A stretch of 64,000 bases of DNA from Linepithema humile (lineage: Eukaryota; Arthropoda; Insecta; Hymenoptera; Formicidae): NCBI RefSeq assembly GCF_040581485.1, contig NC_090135.1, positions 1,467,001 to 1,531,000 on the forward strand, written 5' to 3'. Made by a program: the position numbers and the translations under genes. Of this stretch, positions 11,072 through 23,132 are shown piece after piece. The notes beneath the pieces are model-generated. The model had not been told where the DNA came from. It saw only the letters and a program-made list of their open reading frames with translations, and made no database searches. The first letter of the stretch is position 1, and each line of letters starts with the position of its first letter.

Positions 11072-11360
11072 TAGCTATATAAATACGACCCTACGACTTA
11101 CTTCATTAGATCTATAGGTAGCCATGCGAACTAGGACCAGGACTAGAAACCCAGCGATCCAGGTTCGAACCCGATTTGGATTTTCTCAATTCGGAAAAAA
11201 ATAAAAATTTGCGTTATCCCGCGCCTGCCATAAATACGACCCTACGACTTACTTCATTAGATCTATAGGTAGCCCAGCAGACTAGGACCAGGACTAGAAA
11301 TCCAGCGATCCAGGTTCAAACCTCGTTTGGATTTTCTCAATTCGGATAAATAAAAATTTC
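11072..11360 (+). repeat. Two tandem tRNA-derived SINE-like units
   Basis: Two related units (about 11072-11210 and 11229-11360) share ATAAATACGACCCTACGACT, ACTAGGACCAGGACTAGAAA and GATTTTCTCAATTCGG. The second has a good pol III A box, TAGCCCAGCAG (11270-11280), and a B box, GGTTCAAACC (11313-11322). The first has a weaker A box (11119-11129) and a perfect B box, GGTTCGAACC (11162-11171). The A-to-B spacing is about 32-33 bases between boxes. Arm pairing is too poor for a working tRNA, so I call these SINE-like. Confidence 0.55.
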
Positions 11361-11861
11361 CGCCATCTTGTCAACATCCGCCATCTTGTTTACTTGTAGC
11401 CGCCATCTTGTTTGACCGCCATCTTTTTACCCATCCCGTCAGAGAGGGATAGGGGAATGTTTTGACGCCAAACCATAAGTAGGTCACTGGGTCAAATATG
11501 GGGTAGGTGGTGGGGGTTTGTTGTGACGCCCCATACCTGCCAACATACTACTGTGGTCTTCCGCACCATCTTTGAGGTTTCACTTATGGCGCGTTCGATT
11601 TTTTTTTAAGTGGATTGTCGCCTGAAGCTCTATTGTACCACTTTTTTACACCTGTTATTAACAGGGTTAAATAATTTACAGTAGTTGACACTGTATTTTT
11701 GTATACTCACTGTACTTGTACTTTTGCGCGTTGCGCGTTTATTGGTGAATTGGGAAAATTACTTACTTTATAATTTTCTATAAATACAAAATATATTTTG
11801 TATCTATTATGCCTGTAATGCTTGTAAAATGTTCATTATTTTATTTAAAAATTATTATATA
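11361..11861. other. Gene-free stretch with short CCGCCATCTTG repeats
   Basis: Four spaced copies of CCGCCATCTT lie at 11362-11430. A stretch resembling the 98-bp unit (GACGCCCCATACCTGCC) follows at about 11530. The rest, to the hAT stop codon, is AT-rich with no ORF. Confidence 0.45.
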
Positions 11862-14177
11862 TTATTTTGATATTGACGGTCCAGCAACATCATCAATATT
11901 TGCAGCATGTAACGTTATATTACTTTTTTTTTTCATGGGGCTACTAGCATGTAATGTCTTTGCCGACATGAGAGACAAATGGTTTTCATCAATTACCATG
12001 TTTAGAACCGTTTCTTTTCTAGATTTTAAAGCCGATTTTAGAACACAAAGAGCATTCACATTGGTAACCGAAAGTTTATTGCGTTTTTTTGTTTTTATGT
12101 CTGATAAAACAGAAAACACTCTTTCCGAATCAGCATTCGAATTTGGAAGTAATCTAACAGCATTCAAAAAAGATTTTAGATTGGGATATTTTGCAATGTT
12201 AATAGAGTTCTGACTTTGTAAAATTTTTTTCCACAAATCATCAAAATTTAATTTTAAAAGATTTTCTTTTTCTACTTGTGTAAAATCATGATATAAAAGA
12301 TACCATTCTTTCTTTAAACCATCTTCGTCAAAACCACCAAAAGTTTGAGCGATAAAAAAGACATCATTGAATGATATTTCTGTGTCACTATCCGATAAAG
12401 CTACGTTTGCTTCTAAAACTTTCAATTTAGACAAAAATTTGTCATTAATTGGTAATCTTTTACTAATTTCTTCTGCAGCAGTGACGCAAAATTGCAAACA
12501 ATTCTTTCGAACATTTGCAACTATGTCTGTGTGTCCTTCTTTCATTAATTTATCGAGATATTCCTCACATTTGAATCCTAAATTTACTTTATTTTGAGAT
12601 TTTTGATTTTTTTGTTGAGAAAATTGAATATTATTACATACATTTTTTAACAATTCTGGTTTCAAAAAGTATTCACAGATTGTGGTTAGAAATTTTACTG
12701 ATTTTGGTTGCAATAAATGAACTCTAGTTTCCGCTGCTTGAAAAAATGCATTAAATAAATTAAAAGTATTTAAAATGTTCTAAAAATAAAAAATATGCTT
12801 TTACATCATGACGTTGCATTACAAGCATTAAATTTTCTGCAGACTTTGATTTTTCTGTCAACACCATATCAGTAAGAAAAAGCTTGAGAGAATCCCAAGA
12901 CTCAAGAATTCTTTCAATACATGAATGGTGAGAAAGCCAACGTGTATCGGACAATCGTAAAATTTTGCGACTTGTTTCCAAAAAGCAATCACTAAATTCT
13001 CTATAAATAGCCGAACGCTTGGGACTACTGTTAATATAACTTGAAATCTTTTTTACAAATTCTTCGCAATATTCTGGTATTTCAGCACATGCAGAATGTG
13101 CAACCAATGCAGCGGAATGACATAGACATGAAATAGTTAATAAATGTTTACAAGTTTCTTCCAACTTTCTTTTAAATGATATATATTTTCCTGTCATAAC
13201 AGGCGCATTGTTGCATGACAAAGCAATAATATTTGAAAATGGGATCATTAATTTCAACATCTTAGTTTTAAATGCATTAAATATTTTGTCCGCACTGCTA
13301 CTTTTTGCGTCGATATTAATTAATTTTCTAATTGCGTGCGAATATCTAACGTTTTAGGATCAACAAACCGGACAAGAAACGTCATCCATTTTTCATTACA
13401 AATATCAGACGTTTCGTCTATAAAAATGGAAAATTTAGTATTTTGAATGCTGTTCACCACACGGTCTGTTTCAATCGGACATAAAACGTTAGAAATAATA
13501 TTTGTACATTTCTTTCGACTCATACACATGTTTTGTAATATGCTAGAATCTTTTCCTATTTCTTGGAAAAAAATGAGAATATCTTTCGCAGTTTGAAATG
13601 AAATATTTCTATCAGCGATTAACGCAGCATATCAAATTTCTGCTGATTTTCTTCGCTCTTCAAAAGATAAATCTTCAAAAGATAAAAGCGATTCGTCTCT
13701 CATGTCGACATCTTCATTTGATATTTTTCTTTGTAATTTACATTGTTCTTTGTGTCCTTTGGAATTTTTGTGACGATAGACGTGCGATATATCACCCATA
13801 TAAGATTTATTACAAAATGTGCAAAAAAATAAACGCTCGTCATGTGACACTTCGCGTAACCATGGCTTAAATAGCTCTATATCTAACCATTGTTGCCAAA
13901 ATTTCAAGTTGCTGAATTGTCGTGATATTTTTGTTCTCGGACTTACGTTATTATCTGATAACGACGATAAATTTTCTTTAATTTTATTCTTATGACACGT
14001 AGAATCCGCATGTCTTGCAACATGCGATGTGGAGCATGACATATTTTTGTCGCATATAGTACAATAAAAAAGGTTTTCATCTGATGATACTTTGCGTATC
14101 CAAGATTTAAAGCGATCATCATGAAGCCAAGATTCCGAAAAGCTTCGCTTACGTGTATTTTTTTATTTATCACCCAT
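11862..14177 (-). pseudogene. hAT transposase pseudogene with two zinc-finger modules
   Basis: A minus-strand hAT transposase. Two similar N-terminal modules, around 14140-14000 and 13900-13770, each pair a W-rich helix with a C-x2-C...H-x4/5-H finger (FYCTICDKN...HVARH and FFCTFCNKS...HVYRH), like TTF/BED fingers. The catalytic core follows (FSIFIDETSD, CHSAALVAH, RWLSHHSCIERIL). The C-terminal dimerisation block LLPNSNADSERVFSVLSDI lies near 12130. Damage includes a TAA at codon 5 (14165-14163), a TGA near 13629, and frameshifts near 13325 and 12765. No hAT ends or eight-base duplication were located. Confidence 0.85.
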
Positions 14178-14400
14178 TTTTCAATTAATGAAAAATAGAT
14201 AAAAACAGTAAATCCGAGAATAATAGAGAAAATAAATAATAATTCGAAAAACTTACAGTCGGAATCCTTGCAACGCGAGTCAACTGTCTGAATACGAAAA
14301 TGTTACAAACACATAGAATATGTTTACTTGCCAGTATAAGGTGAGAGAATTAATTCTTCAAGACGCCAGTTTTGTTTCAACAGCAGCACGCAGTGGAACA
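14178..14400. other. Spacer between hAT pseudogene and Q-rich gene
   Basis: No ORF or repeat seen. It probably carries the promoter of the plus-strand gene at 14401, but no clear TATA box is present. Confidence 0.35.
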
Positions 14401-15119
14401 ATGTCCCGTAAGTAGAGAATAAAATTATAATTATTTGTATTAGAAAAATATTTTATATATGTGCTTATATATAAGAACCAAGATTTTCAATCGACCGTAA
14501 CCAACGGTAACAACTAAAAAGTGAACAACGTGTTATGATATTAGGCATTATATATTATTGATGTGTACAGAGTCGACCGCAAGACGTAAACGCGAGTGAG
14601 TAAACGCAAAACTTTGAAACAGACAGAAGAAGTGTGTTAAAATTTTTTGATAAATCTCGAACGGTCGAGAATTTATATAATTTAACTTTACTTTTATTTT
14701 TATTTTTATTTTTATTTTATTTATATATTTATTCTTTTTATTTTTGCAGAAGATTTAGAGAAAAAAATCGCTGTACAGCAGCAACAATTAGACCAACTAG
14801 CTGCGAATCAACAGCAGCTGCAGTATCATATTGCATATTTGCAGCAACAGCAGCAGCAGCAGCAACATCAAAAGGAGTTGCAAGAACAGCAAAATGAAAA
14901 AAGTATTTGTCTATTTGTACTAAAAGTGTTTAGATTAGATTCGTTAAAATTAATATTTTTGTCCTATAATAATAATTTGAACAATAATTTATAGTGTGAT
15001 AATAATCGGCAATAAATAATACAATTTTGCACTTTTTAATTAATTATGTTTATTTTTCAGATACAATTGAAGAACAGGACAAGCGGACGGCTGCACAGTG
15101 GGCCAGAAAGCCCGAATAA
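14401..15119 (+). CDS. Small three-exon glutamine-rich protein, 72 residues
   Basis: Exons 14401-14407, 14750-14902 and 15061-15119 are joined by GTAAGT...TTTGCAG and GTATTT...TTTTCAG introns and keep one frame from ATG to TAA. The product is mostly an amphipathic coiled coil, with an uninterrupted run of eight glutamines in the middle and a charged C-terminus (EEQDKRTAAQWARKPE). The start context GGAACAATGTCC is acceptable. It could be the amino end of a retroelement gag-like protein or a small host gene. No partner gene adjoins it. Splicing is inferred from the sequence only. Confidence 0.42.
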
Positions 15120-15976
15120 GTGGCCAAAAGTCACTTGAGGATTTAATGTAAAAACTATATACTAGCATTATGTAGACATCATATTGGATATGTGAAACGA
15201 TTTTTATAAATATTAATCAATTATTCTCCAGTTGGTGCAGGTTCCAATCTAAAAATATGTATGCGCTACTTGTAATAACGCTCCATTTATTAGATTTATT
15301 TTAAATGGCTGATATTATTTTTACCAGTTTTTAAATTTATTTTACATGCTGGTATATGTACATTATTAAAAGACTGAATAACTCTAAAAATAATTACAAT
15401 ATTTTAAGAAATGTGAGATTTTACTCGAAAATTGTGCAATTTTTCTTAATGCTGACCACTTCCGTTCCAGTTTCCCCGAGTTTCCGCAGCCAAGCGAATA
15501 GTGCTTTACGTCACTCTATAGCCTATTGTGTGTATTTGAAGAAAAATCTGCGCTTTTTTGTGCTTTTTCGCATACTACAGAGAAAATGATCCTTTAAGCC
15601 GTGCACAACGCAACGCGTTACCGTGCGCTATATGCATATTACTTAACCCGATTTGCTTATATAGGTGTCTTCGAACGGGTTTGATTCATTTAGAATTTCG
15701 ATTCTTCTGACTGTGATAGTGGCAATTGATAATTTATGTTTTTGTAGTACAATTTCTCTATTACGTGTTGGTTCGAGTAGCGTATTATATTATATTATAT
15801 ATTTCATTTCATGATCTGTACATTATTTTTTTTTAATTAGAAGTAGTTAAATTAAGCGTTTTTGAATTATTCTTTACCTCTATAGTGTTTCTTTTGTAGG
15901 ATTAGTTTTTATATATTTTTAGTATTACCCATTACAAATTTTATATTACTATAATATAAACTATATAAATTGTTAT
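15120..15976. other. Gene-free stretch downstream of the Q-rich gene
   Basis: AT-rich apart from a mixed patch at 15455-15600. No ORF, RNA gene or bounded repeat recognised. Confidence 0.45.
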
Positions 15977-17075
15977 TGAAACCGTGTGAGCTTTGGTGGA
16001 CGCGGTATAGCTCGCCGGAATCCGGGTTTGTTCGGTTGGGGGTACGTCGATAAAATAAATGCTCGGTTGTAACAAAATAAAGAAACAACGTTTATTAAAC
16101 TAATATGTTGAAATGACTTGCTTCAAATGATCTGCTTAAATGATCGTGTGTACATGCGAAGCGTGTGCGAAGCGAATTCGGTACAACTGAGTTGCGTGCG
16201 GAAAAATGTACAAAAGGAGAAAAGCTGAGCGTGTTGAATACAGAGTAATACGCGGAGAATATAATCGGCAGCGGTAAATGGTAATTAGCAGCGGTAAATG
16301 ACCCTTGGTCTACGCGTGACGTGAAGCGTCTTGGTGCGATCAGCGAGAGCGCAAGCGCGGGCGATCCTGTCGTAGCGGTTGGTACAACGCAACGCTCGTC
16401 GGTGAATGCGTTTGTGATGGTACCGCAAGTCCGTTTGATCGTAGATCGTGACGGGTCGCTCGACGGCGCGGATTGGTCGACGCAGTTTGCCCGTCGGATG
16501 GATTCTGCGGATGAATCCCGGTGCGCGGTAACGCGAGATTAGGACCAGGACGTCGAGTACGCTCGACGGGAGTACGAGAACGCTCGTACGAAGACGAATT
16601 TAGAGCGGCAATCTGACTAAGTACAAGGGAATGCCCTGTATACGAAGATCGATGCTTGGAGGAGCCGAGTACGCTCGACGGGTATACGAGAACGCTCGTA
16701 TCGAAGATAGAAACGGTACCGAGGACGCTCGTGTACCTGGAAGAAGGCATAGAAGCCGAGTACGTTCGGCGGACTATGAGAACGCTCGCAGCAGGATTGT
16801 TCGTTGTCTAGCAGCGAACAGGATCTGGTGATTAGGTGTACAGCCAGGCCTCTTTTATACCCGACTGGCGGCCGACTGACTTCGGATCGGCAAGCATTGG
16901 CGGTTTCGGCGGCGAGCCCCCCCACAAAACGGATTTTCGGATGTGGGGAGTTTTCGGCGATTGACCGCCGTTGTTATGACAAGAAGTTTATCGGCGCTCA
17001 ATGCGCTCTTGGTGGGCTACGGACGATGGTCGGTCCGTAGCCGTAACGATGCAGCTTGCGGGCTGCACCGTTACA
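15977..17075 (-). repeat. Solo LTR, family A copy 1
   Basis: A 1.1-kb block that on minus runs TGTAACGGTGCAGCCC to CACACGGTTTCA, with TG...CA ends. It is flanked by a four-base duplication TTAT (15973-15976 and 17076-17079). A TATA box (TATAAAAG on minus) lies near 16855. Related copies lie at 53574-55022 and 59440-60827. No internal retrotransposon region is attached, so it is a solo LTR left by recombination. The plus-strand ORFs across it have no family resemblance. Confidence 0.85.
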
Positions 17076-17117
17076 TTATAACTATGTTAAACTATATAAA
17101 TTGTATAAACTATAAAA

Positions 17118-18344
17118 ATGTATTTTACAAAAAAAGAAATCCTTGATTTAATAAAAAAAAATAAATCCGATGTAATAATGAATCATATTTTTTCTAAAAT
17201 AAATGTAAATAGTGCAGATGTTAGTCATGATAGACTTAAACGTTTGCAGGTTGCACTATTCACTTTGAAAACAAAGTATAATATAAAATTTAATGCTGCC
17301 AATCGGAAAATCGAACGATTCAAATCTAAAAATTCAACTTGGTTAAATTCTGAATTTTACGTCCCGGACTTACAGATTAATATTGACAAAGAAATAAACA
17401 AAAAAATAGTACTCTTAGTTCTCGAATTTAATCAAACTTCTGACAGATCGAAAAGGAGAAAAGCTGCAGAGATCAGTATGCAACACGACATTGATCCTGA
17501 AGCAATGGTAATGGCGGGTTGTTATGCCGCAAGACATTCGGGACAGAGTGATCTATGTTCAGTTCTTCAGAAAATATCAAAAAGTCCTGAACAACTAACA
17601 AAAATTGAAAATATATTAAGTTCAGCGGCACAACAAACATATGCGATAAAAAAGAAAAGCCCTGAAGAAGCTTTACGATTTATTTTAGATAATTCTTTAT
17701 CTAAAAACGTTTACGTAAATCTACGCTTGGCATCGAAAGAGTCTGGCGCAGATATCTGGCCACCATACAACGATATCCAAAAAGCTAAGGCAGCCCTAAA
17801 GCCACCAAAAGAATTGGCTTCAATTTCAGATAACTCGGCTGAGGTTTCATTACAGCCACTTTTAAATCATACTGCAAAATGAATAATCGAACTACAGTCG
17901 GAAGTTTTAATAAAAAATATGCGAGATTCTCATGTTAATGAACTTGAAACAATATTAATATGTTCTTGGGGGTTTGGTGGAAGTTCTGGCCACTCGACTT
18001 ATAAGCAATATTACAAAGACAATGGAGAAAATGCAAGTGATGAACATTTGTTTGCTACTACCCTTATTCCTTTAAGATTAATTACAGAAAGTGGTGTGAT
18101 TCTATGGAATAATCGGGTATCGCAATCACGAAAATTTTGCCGACCGATAAAATTTCATTTTATTCAAGAAAGTAAAGAAGTAATTTTGACACAAAAAAGA
18201 AATATCGAACAACAAATAGAACAACTTGATATCTTTGAATATAAAATAGAAAACTATTCAACAACAGTTCGTTTTTCTTTGCACATGACACTAATTGATG
18301 GCAAGGTGTTAAATATTATTACTGTTGTTGTGGATGGTTTCTAG
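17118..18344 (+). pseudogene. Transib/RAG1-like transposase fragment
   Basis: One frame runs 17118-18344 and is broken only by a TGA at 17880-17882. The first part (254 residues) has the conserved SPEEALRFILDNSLSKNVYV and GADIWPPYNDIQKAKAALKP blocks. The second has CSWGFGGSSGHSTYKQ, FCRPIKFHFIQESKE and HMTLIDGKVLNI, which I recognise from insect Transib-type proteins that share a core with vertebrate RAG1. Where relatives usually have Asp in the WGFDG-type motif, this copy has Gly. The frame stops at VVVDGF, well short of the remaining catalytic residues. Nonsense, truncation and a lost acidic residue make it inactive. Confidence 0.6.
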
Positions 18345-18661
18345 AAAGAAATACACCATCCCAAGTCATTTGAAATACTTAGTAGGTTTATTATAAGCCA
18401 ACACTTGGTTATACAGAACAGCGTTGATATAAAACGTGAAAAACAGAACAGGGCCAAAAGCGTAAGTCTTCGTAAACGCATTTGCAAAAGCGTAACCAAT
18501 AAGCAATCAGCAAAATGGAAAAGAACGAAAAGTAACATGCGACTTACAGATAGATACATAAAAACAAAACCAAAGAATACACTTTAATCTTACAACACTC
18601 TCCCTAAATTGTAGCGGAGCCGGGACCGCTGTGGGAAAGATCGCATCACTGCGGGAGACTA
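18345..18661. other. Spacer between Transib fragment and piggyBac
   Basis: No recognisable coding. It probably holds the remaining 5' end of the piggyBac element, but I found no TTAA plus terminal repeat pair. Confidence 0.35.
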
Positions 18662-20873
18662 TTGCAGTCTCGGAGACGTGGTTGGCCGGCAACAGTTTTG
18701 AGGGGCGTCAACGGTTTCAAGTGGTCAACACAATGCTTGTCCCGTTTTCCAGGCCGGCTCAGCGACAGTGTACCAGTTTTTATTCCTGGGCCAATCAACA
18801 TCAACGCCTCGACGATCGAGGAATATTGGGATTTGCTGATAAACAATGAAATGATTGAATTGATTGTTGAGCATACAAATAAAAAAATTGAAGATGTCTG
18901 TGCTAAGGATATGGCTGCTGACAAAGACATGCAGACTTACCATCACTTGACTGATGTTGCGGAAATGAGAGCATATTTGGGAATGCTCTATTACAGCGGA
19001 CTATGGAAACAGTCGTCACTCAATTATGAGCGGCTCTGGGACAGAAGCAACGGTACGACTGTGTACAGATGCGTTATGTCTCGAACAAGATTTATGTTTC
19101 TGTCGACATGTCTGCGATTTGACGAAAAAAATATTAGAGATAATGCAGACAAATTCGCTCCAATTTGCAAATTATGGAACAGCTTTATAAACAATTGCCA
19201 GCAGTATTATAAACCCCACAATAACTGCACTGTCGACGAGCAGCTTCTCGGTTTTCGAGGCAGATGCTCGTTCCGCATGTACATCAAGTCGAAGCCCGAT
19301 AAATATGGCTTGAAAATAATCAGCTTGAACGACGCATCTACATCTTATATGTACAACGCTATGCCTTATGTAGGGAAAACGACGACGCCTGTTAATGAGT
19401 TTGTTGTTGAGTATTTTTTCAGAGAAATAACACCGATTCACGGCTCTGGGCGCAACATTACTTGCGACAATTGGTTCACCTCTATTCTACGTATTCAACG
19501 GATGCTTGAGGCACCTATAAATTTACGCATCACTGGAACGATACGCAAGAACAAGCGCGAAATTTCTCAAGAGATGAAAGTTGCTGAGAAACAAACTCCG
19601 GTAGCCAAGTACTGTTTTACAAAAAATCTCACGCTGCTGTCATACAGTCCCAAAAAAAATAAGGTTGTGTTATTACTAACCTCTTATATGCACGGTAGTA
19701 CCCAGGAAATTGATGGAAAATCCGAAATTATTGATTATCACTGTTAGCAATCGCGTGAAAATAATTACTTATATTACCGTCCGTCCAACCATCGTTTATC
19801 TGTCAACAAGGCCGATATTTGTTTTGGTTACATAACCGTTTCTTTCAAAGTTCTAAACAAGCGCTCTGTGCCCCTTTCGAGCCACCAAAGTAAAACCAAG
19901 CAGCGTATATAAAGCGCTTCCTCGATTCCGGAGCCAGAAGTTTTTTGAATTTGATACGAAGCGAAAAACGAAAATTAAGATAGAAAACGTTCGAAAAGTC
20001 GCGAGTGTTCGATCTCAGACTCACATAAAGTGGTCTTATGTAGTGAATTTATTAGAAATAAACGCATTTCTAAACTTGTAAATTTGTTGAGTGCAACCGG
20101 ACATTATTTTGCGACATCTCTCGATATTTTATTGCCTTCTCCAATTTTCCGTTTTTCTGCCTATCTCTGTCTCTCAGAGTTCTTGCTCACTTTCCGAGAT
20201 TGTCGATTCGCTCTGCGAACGACAATAAGTCTTTCTATCTCTTGCTCTCTTGCGTTCTTCTCACCGTTCTCTATCGCTCTAATCCGTTACCTAATTACCG
20301 CAATCGACACCTGCATTCATTCAGAGTGCTTCCAGCGCCTCTTTATTAAGTTCCAACATATAAACCAGTGTCAGCCTTGGTTTCGCGAACAATTACAATA
20401 AAACTAAGGGCGGAACAGACTGTTTTGACAAACTATGCCACTCATTTACCGTCAGCCGAAAGACGAATAGGTGGCCTATGCGTATGTTTTTTAGCATTTT
20501 GGACCAGGCAGCAGTAAATGCGCGAATTTTACTAAAATGTAAAAATAATATTCATGGCATCGCAGGAAAAGTTACACAGGAAGCGTGCCTTCACCAACTC
20601 TACTTGCATCTGACCAAGGCCCATTTGCGAAAAAGGTACACCACTCCAACAATCCGAAAGGAAATAAGAATTGGCATTGCTAATATTTTAGCGTTGAGAG
20701 ATTTGCCATCGACCACCAAAGACCGCCCGAAACTAGAGAAGCATAAACGCTGTCAAGTGTTCCTCAGAGGCACCGACAAAAAAACATTTCTTGAGTGTCC
20801 GAGCTGCAAGCGACCAATGTGCGATAAACATCGCACATATTTATGTGTTGAATGCACTATAGGCATTGAATAA
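18662..20873 (+). pseudogene. piggyBac-type transposase 1, split by a solo LTR
   Basis: The DDE_Tnp_1_7 domain reads through 18662-19741 from NGFKWS via YLGMLYYSGLWK, TVDEQLLGFRGRC, ITCDNWFTS and TGTIRKNKREI. It is cut at a tyrosine codon by a 650-bp solo LTR and resumes at 20397 in frame with KGGTDCFDKLCHSFTVSRKT. It ends with a cysteine-rich domain (CQVFLRGT...CPSCKRPMCDKH...CVEC) at the stop at 20871-20873. No ATG precedes the first block in frame, so the N-terminus is lost. Apart from the insertion the frame is open. piggyBac enzymes insert at TTAA, but I could not find this copy's ends. Confidence 0.85.
19742..20391 (+). repeat. Solo LTR, family B, inside piggyBac 1
   Basis: A 650-bp block starting TGTTAGCAATCGCG and ending TTTCGCGAACA. 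The flanks are ATCAC (19737-19741) and ATTAC (20392-20396), a five-base duplication with one change. TATATAAAGCGC near 19905 is a TATA box for plus-strand transcription. Removing it rejoins the piggyBac frame exactly. The five-base duplication suits BEL/Pao or Gypsy elements; the family is not determined. Confidence 0.85.
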
Positions 20874-21198
20874 TAATTACAAATGATATATTTACTCTTT
20901 TTCTACATCATTATAATTTTTTTATTTATTTTTTCAAAATAAACAAAGATTTTTCCATAAATTCATGGGTATCATTCTTTTGTCAAAAATCCTAACTTTA
21001 TTCGGCAAAATAAATATACTTTTTGGAAAGACCATAAAAGTAATAATATCTGTCTGAAAGCATGTCATTTTAGATTTATAAAATCATTTTTTTTTAGGTT
21101 AAAAATAAAAAAAATTATAGCGATTTTTGTAAAAAGTCATTTTCAAAATGGTTTTTTTTCAACATTTTTTTTGCATATGTAAAATTAAATTTCTTATG
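20874..21198. other. 3' region of piggyBac 1
   Basis: AT-rich, with AATAAA-like motifs near 20937. No further gene or terminal repeat identified. Confidence 0.4.
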
Positions 21199-21556
21199 TA
21201 CAGGGTGTACCATTTAACTTGAGACAACTAAATATTTCGAAAAATAAGCATTGTACAAAAAAATGTCCAAAATAAAATATTAATATTATCAAGGGGGACG
21301 TCTGCCTGTGTAAAAATGAACCCGCCCCCACCGTCCCTTGGAGGTGGGACGGGTGGCAACTTTGAAATTTTAAATGGGAACCCCCATTTTTTATTGCAGA
21401 TTCGGATTCCTTGGAAAAAAATACGTAAGTTTTGTCCGAGACATTTTTTCTAATCGTGATAGATGGCGCTGTAATCAGTGACAATTAGTTTTTGCCATTT
21501 TCTCTTACCATCGGGGTGCTTTATTTCGGTGAGTCCCCTCGCCTCTCACTATTCAA

Positions 21557-21735
21557 TTACAATAAATGCTCGAAATGATGACCTTCCATTTCGATGTATT
21601 TATTAACTCGAGCTTGGAATGCTTGTACACATGTAGAAAGTGTATCTGGCGTTATTTGTTCGCAAGCATATCTAATACGTTCCACCATGTTTTCTCGAGT
21701 ATTTGGTACTTCTGTATACACTTTTTCTTTAAGAT
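21557..21735 (-). pseudogene. Inverted copy of the mariner C-terminus
   Basis: This minus-strand frame encodes YLKEKVYTEVPNTRENMVER and ends EMEGHHFEHLL. It is nearly identical to the C-terminus of the plus-strand transposase at 22956-23132. Upstream on minus it joins directly to sequence resembling the transposase start, so the middle of the gene is missing. Confidence 0.8.
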
Positions 21736-22069
21736 AACATAAAATTATTTCAATTTTCAAAATTATTTTAAAATTATTTTAACTTTCTCCTCTAAAGATA
21801 AATAATCCATTATTTATTTGCTGAAATAAAGAACGCGTCTGTAAAAAAACAAGTAGCTAGCGTACGTATTACTGAAATTTACTTGACTTAAAATTTAAAG
21901 AATCCAGTTATTAAAGAATTGTTCTGACTTAATTTCTTTCATTTATTTTGTTTCTTTTTTAGTATTTTCAGTATTTCAAAAATTTACTACATATGTAGAT
22001 GCCTCATAGTTTTGATACGTTAGCTACTTGTTTTTTTACAAACGCGTTCTTTATTTCAACAAATAAATA

Positions 22070-23132
22070 ATGGATTATTTATCTTTAGAGAAGAAAGTTG
22101 AAATAATTTTGATTTATGGTGAGTCTGGAAGAAATCGACGAAGTTGTTACTCTCTATGCTGACCGTTTCCCTGATAAGCCACGATCACGTGCTACTTTTT
22201 TTTTGTTTGGTTAAACAATTTACTACCGAAGGAAATGTAAAAGCTAAAAAAAAAGCCCGTAAAGCGACTGCCACGGGGGAGAACAATCAAATTGCTGTGC
22301 TAGCTGCAGTAGCCCATAACTCCCATGTCAGTTTTCGAGAGGTATCTTGTAATTCAGGAATTTCTCGTACTAGTCTTTCGAGAATTCTGAAGCATCACAA
22401 ATTCCATCCCTATCATATCTCAATGCATCAGGAACTTCATGGCGATGATTTTAATAATTGAGTGGTGTTTTGCAATTGGGCACTCACACAAATACAAAGA
22501 GACCCACAATTCTTTTATCGAGTAATGTTCTCCGACGAATCAACTTTCACAAACCATGGCAATGTTAATCGTCACAACATGCATTACTGGAGTGTGGAAA
22601 ACCCACACTGGTTACGTTAAGTTGAGCATCAGCGTCCTTGGTCCGTTAACGTTTGGTGCAGAATCATAGGTGACAAACTAATCGGTCCCGTATTTATTGA
22701 AGGTAAACATTGAACGGAGAAAAATACCGTAACTTATTGCAAGATGAACTACCGATTCTGTTGGAAGATGTACCTCTCGAAGTGCGACAAAACATGTGGT
22801 TCCAGCATGATGGTTGTCCAGCACATTATTCAGTAATAGTACGAGAAGTGTTAAATCGTAATTACAATGATTGCTGGATCGGTAGAGGTGGTCCGGTAAA
22901 TTGGCCTGCCAGATCGCCAGACCTTACGTCACCAGATTTCTTTTTGTGGGGTTACCTTAAAGAAAAAGTGTATACAGAAGTACCAAATACTCGAGAAAAC
23001 ATGGTGGAACGTATTAGATATGCTTGCGCACAAATAACGCCAGATACACTTTCTACATGTGTACAAGCATTCCAAGCTCGAGTTAATAAATACATCGAAA
23101 TGGAAGGTCATTATTTCGAGCATTTATTGTAA
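22070..23132 (+). pseudogene. DD41D (rosa-like) mariner transposase pseudogene
   Basis: The frame starts MDYLSLEKKVEII at 22070, continues through a helix-turn-helix part (SFREVSCNSGISRTSLSRIL) and a catalytic core with FSDEST, WFQHDGCPAH and RSPDLTSPDFFLWGYLK. Forty-one residues separate the second and third catalytic Asp, the DD41D spacing of rosa-like mariners. Damage includes frameshifts near 22136, 22200 and 22705, a TGA at 22459-22461, and a TAA near 22618. It cannot make a full protein. The last 59 codons are duplicated in inverse order at 21557-21735. Confidence 0.85.

Noticed and set aside
10605..11072. 155-residue minus-strand ORF
   Set aside because: It spans the 98-bp tandem array and repeats with it.
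11119..11171. Functional tRNA gene
   Set aside because: A and B boxes exist but acceptor and anticodon arms do not pair, and a second degenerate copy adjoins.
13943..14173. 76-residue minus ORF starting MINKKIHV
   Set aside because: Wrong frame of the first hAT zinc-finger module; the finger is in the neighbouring frame.
20030..20401. 123-residue plus-strand ORF inside piggyBac 1
   Set aside because: It lies wholly in the family B solo LTR and has no similarity to piggyBac.
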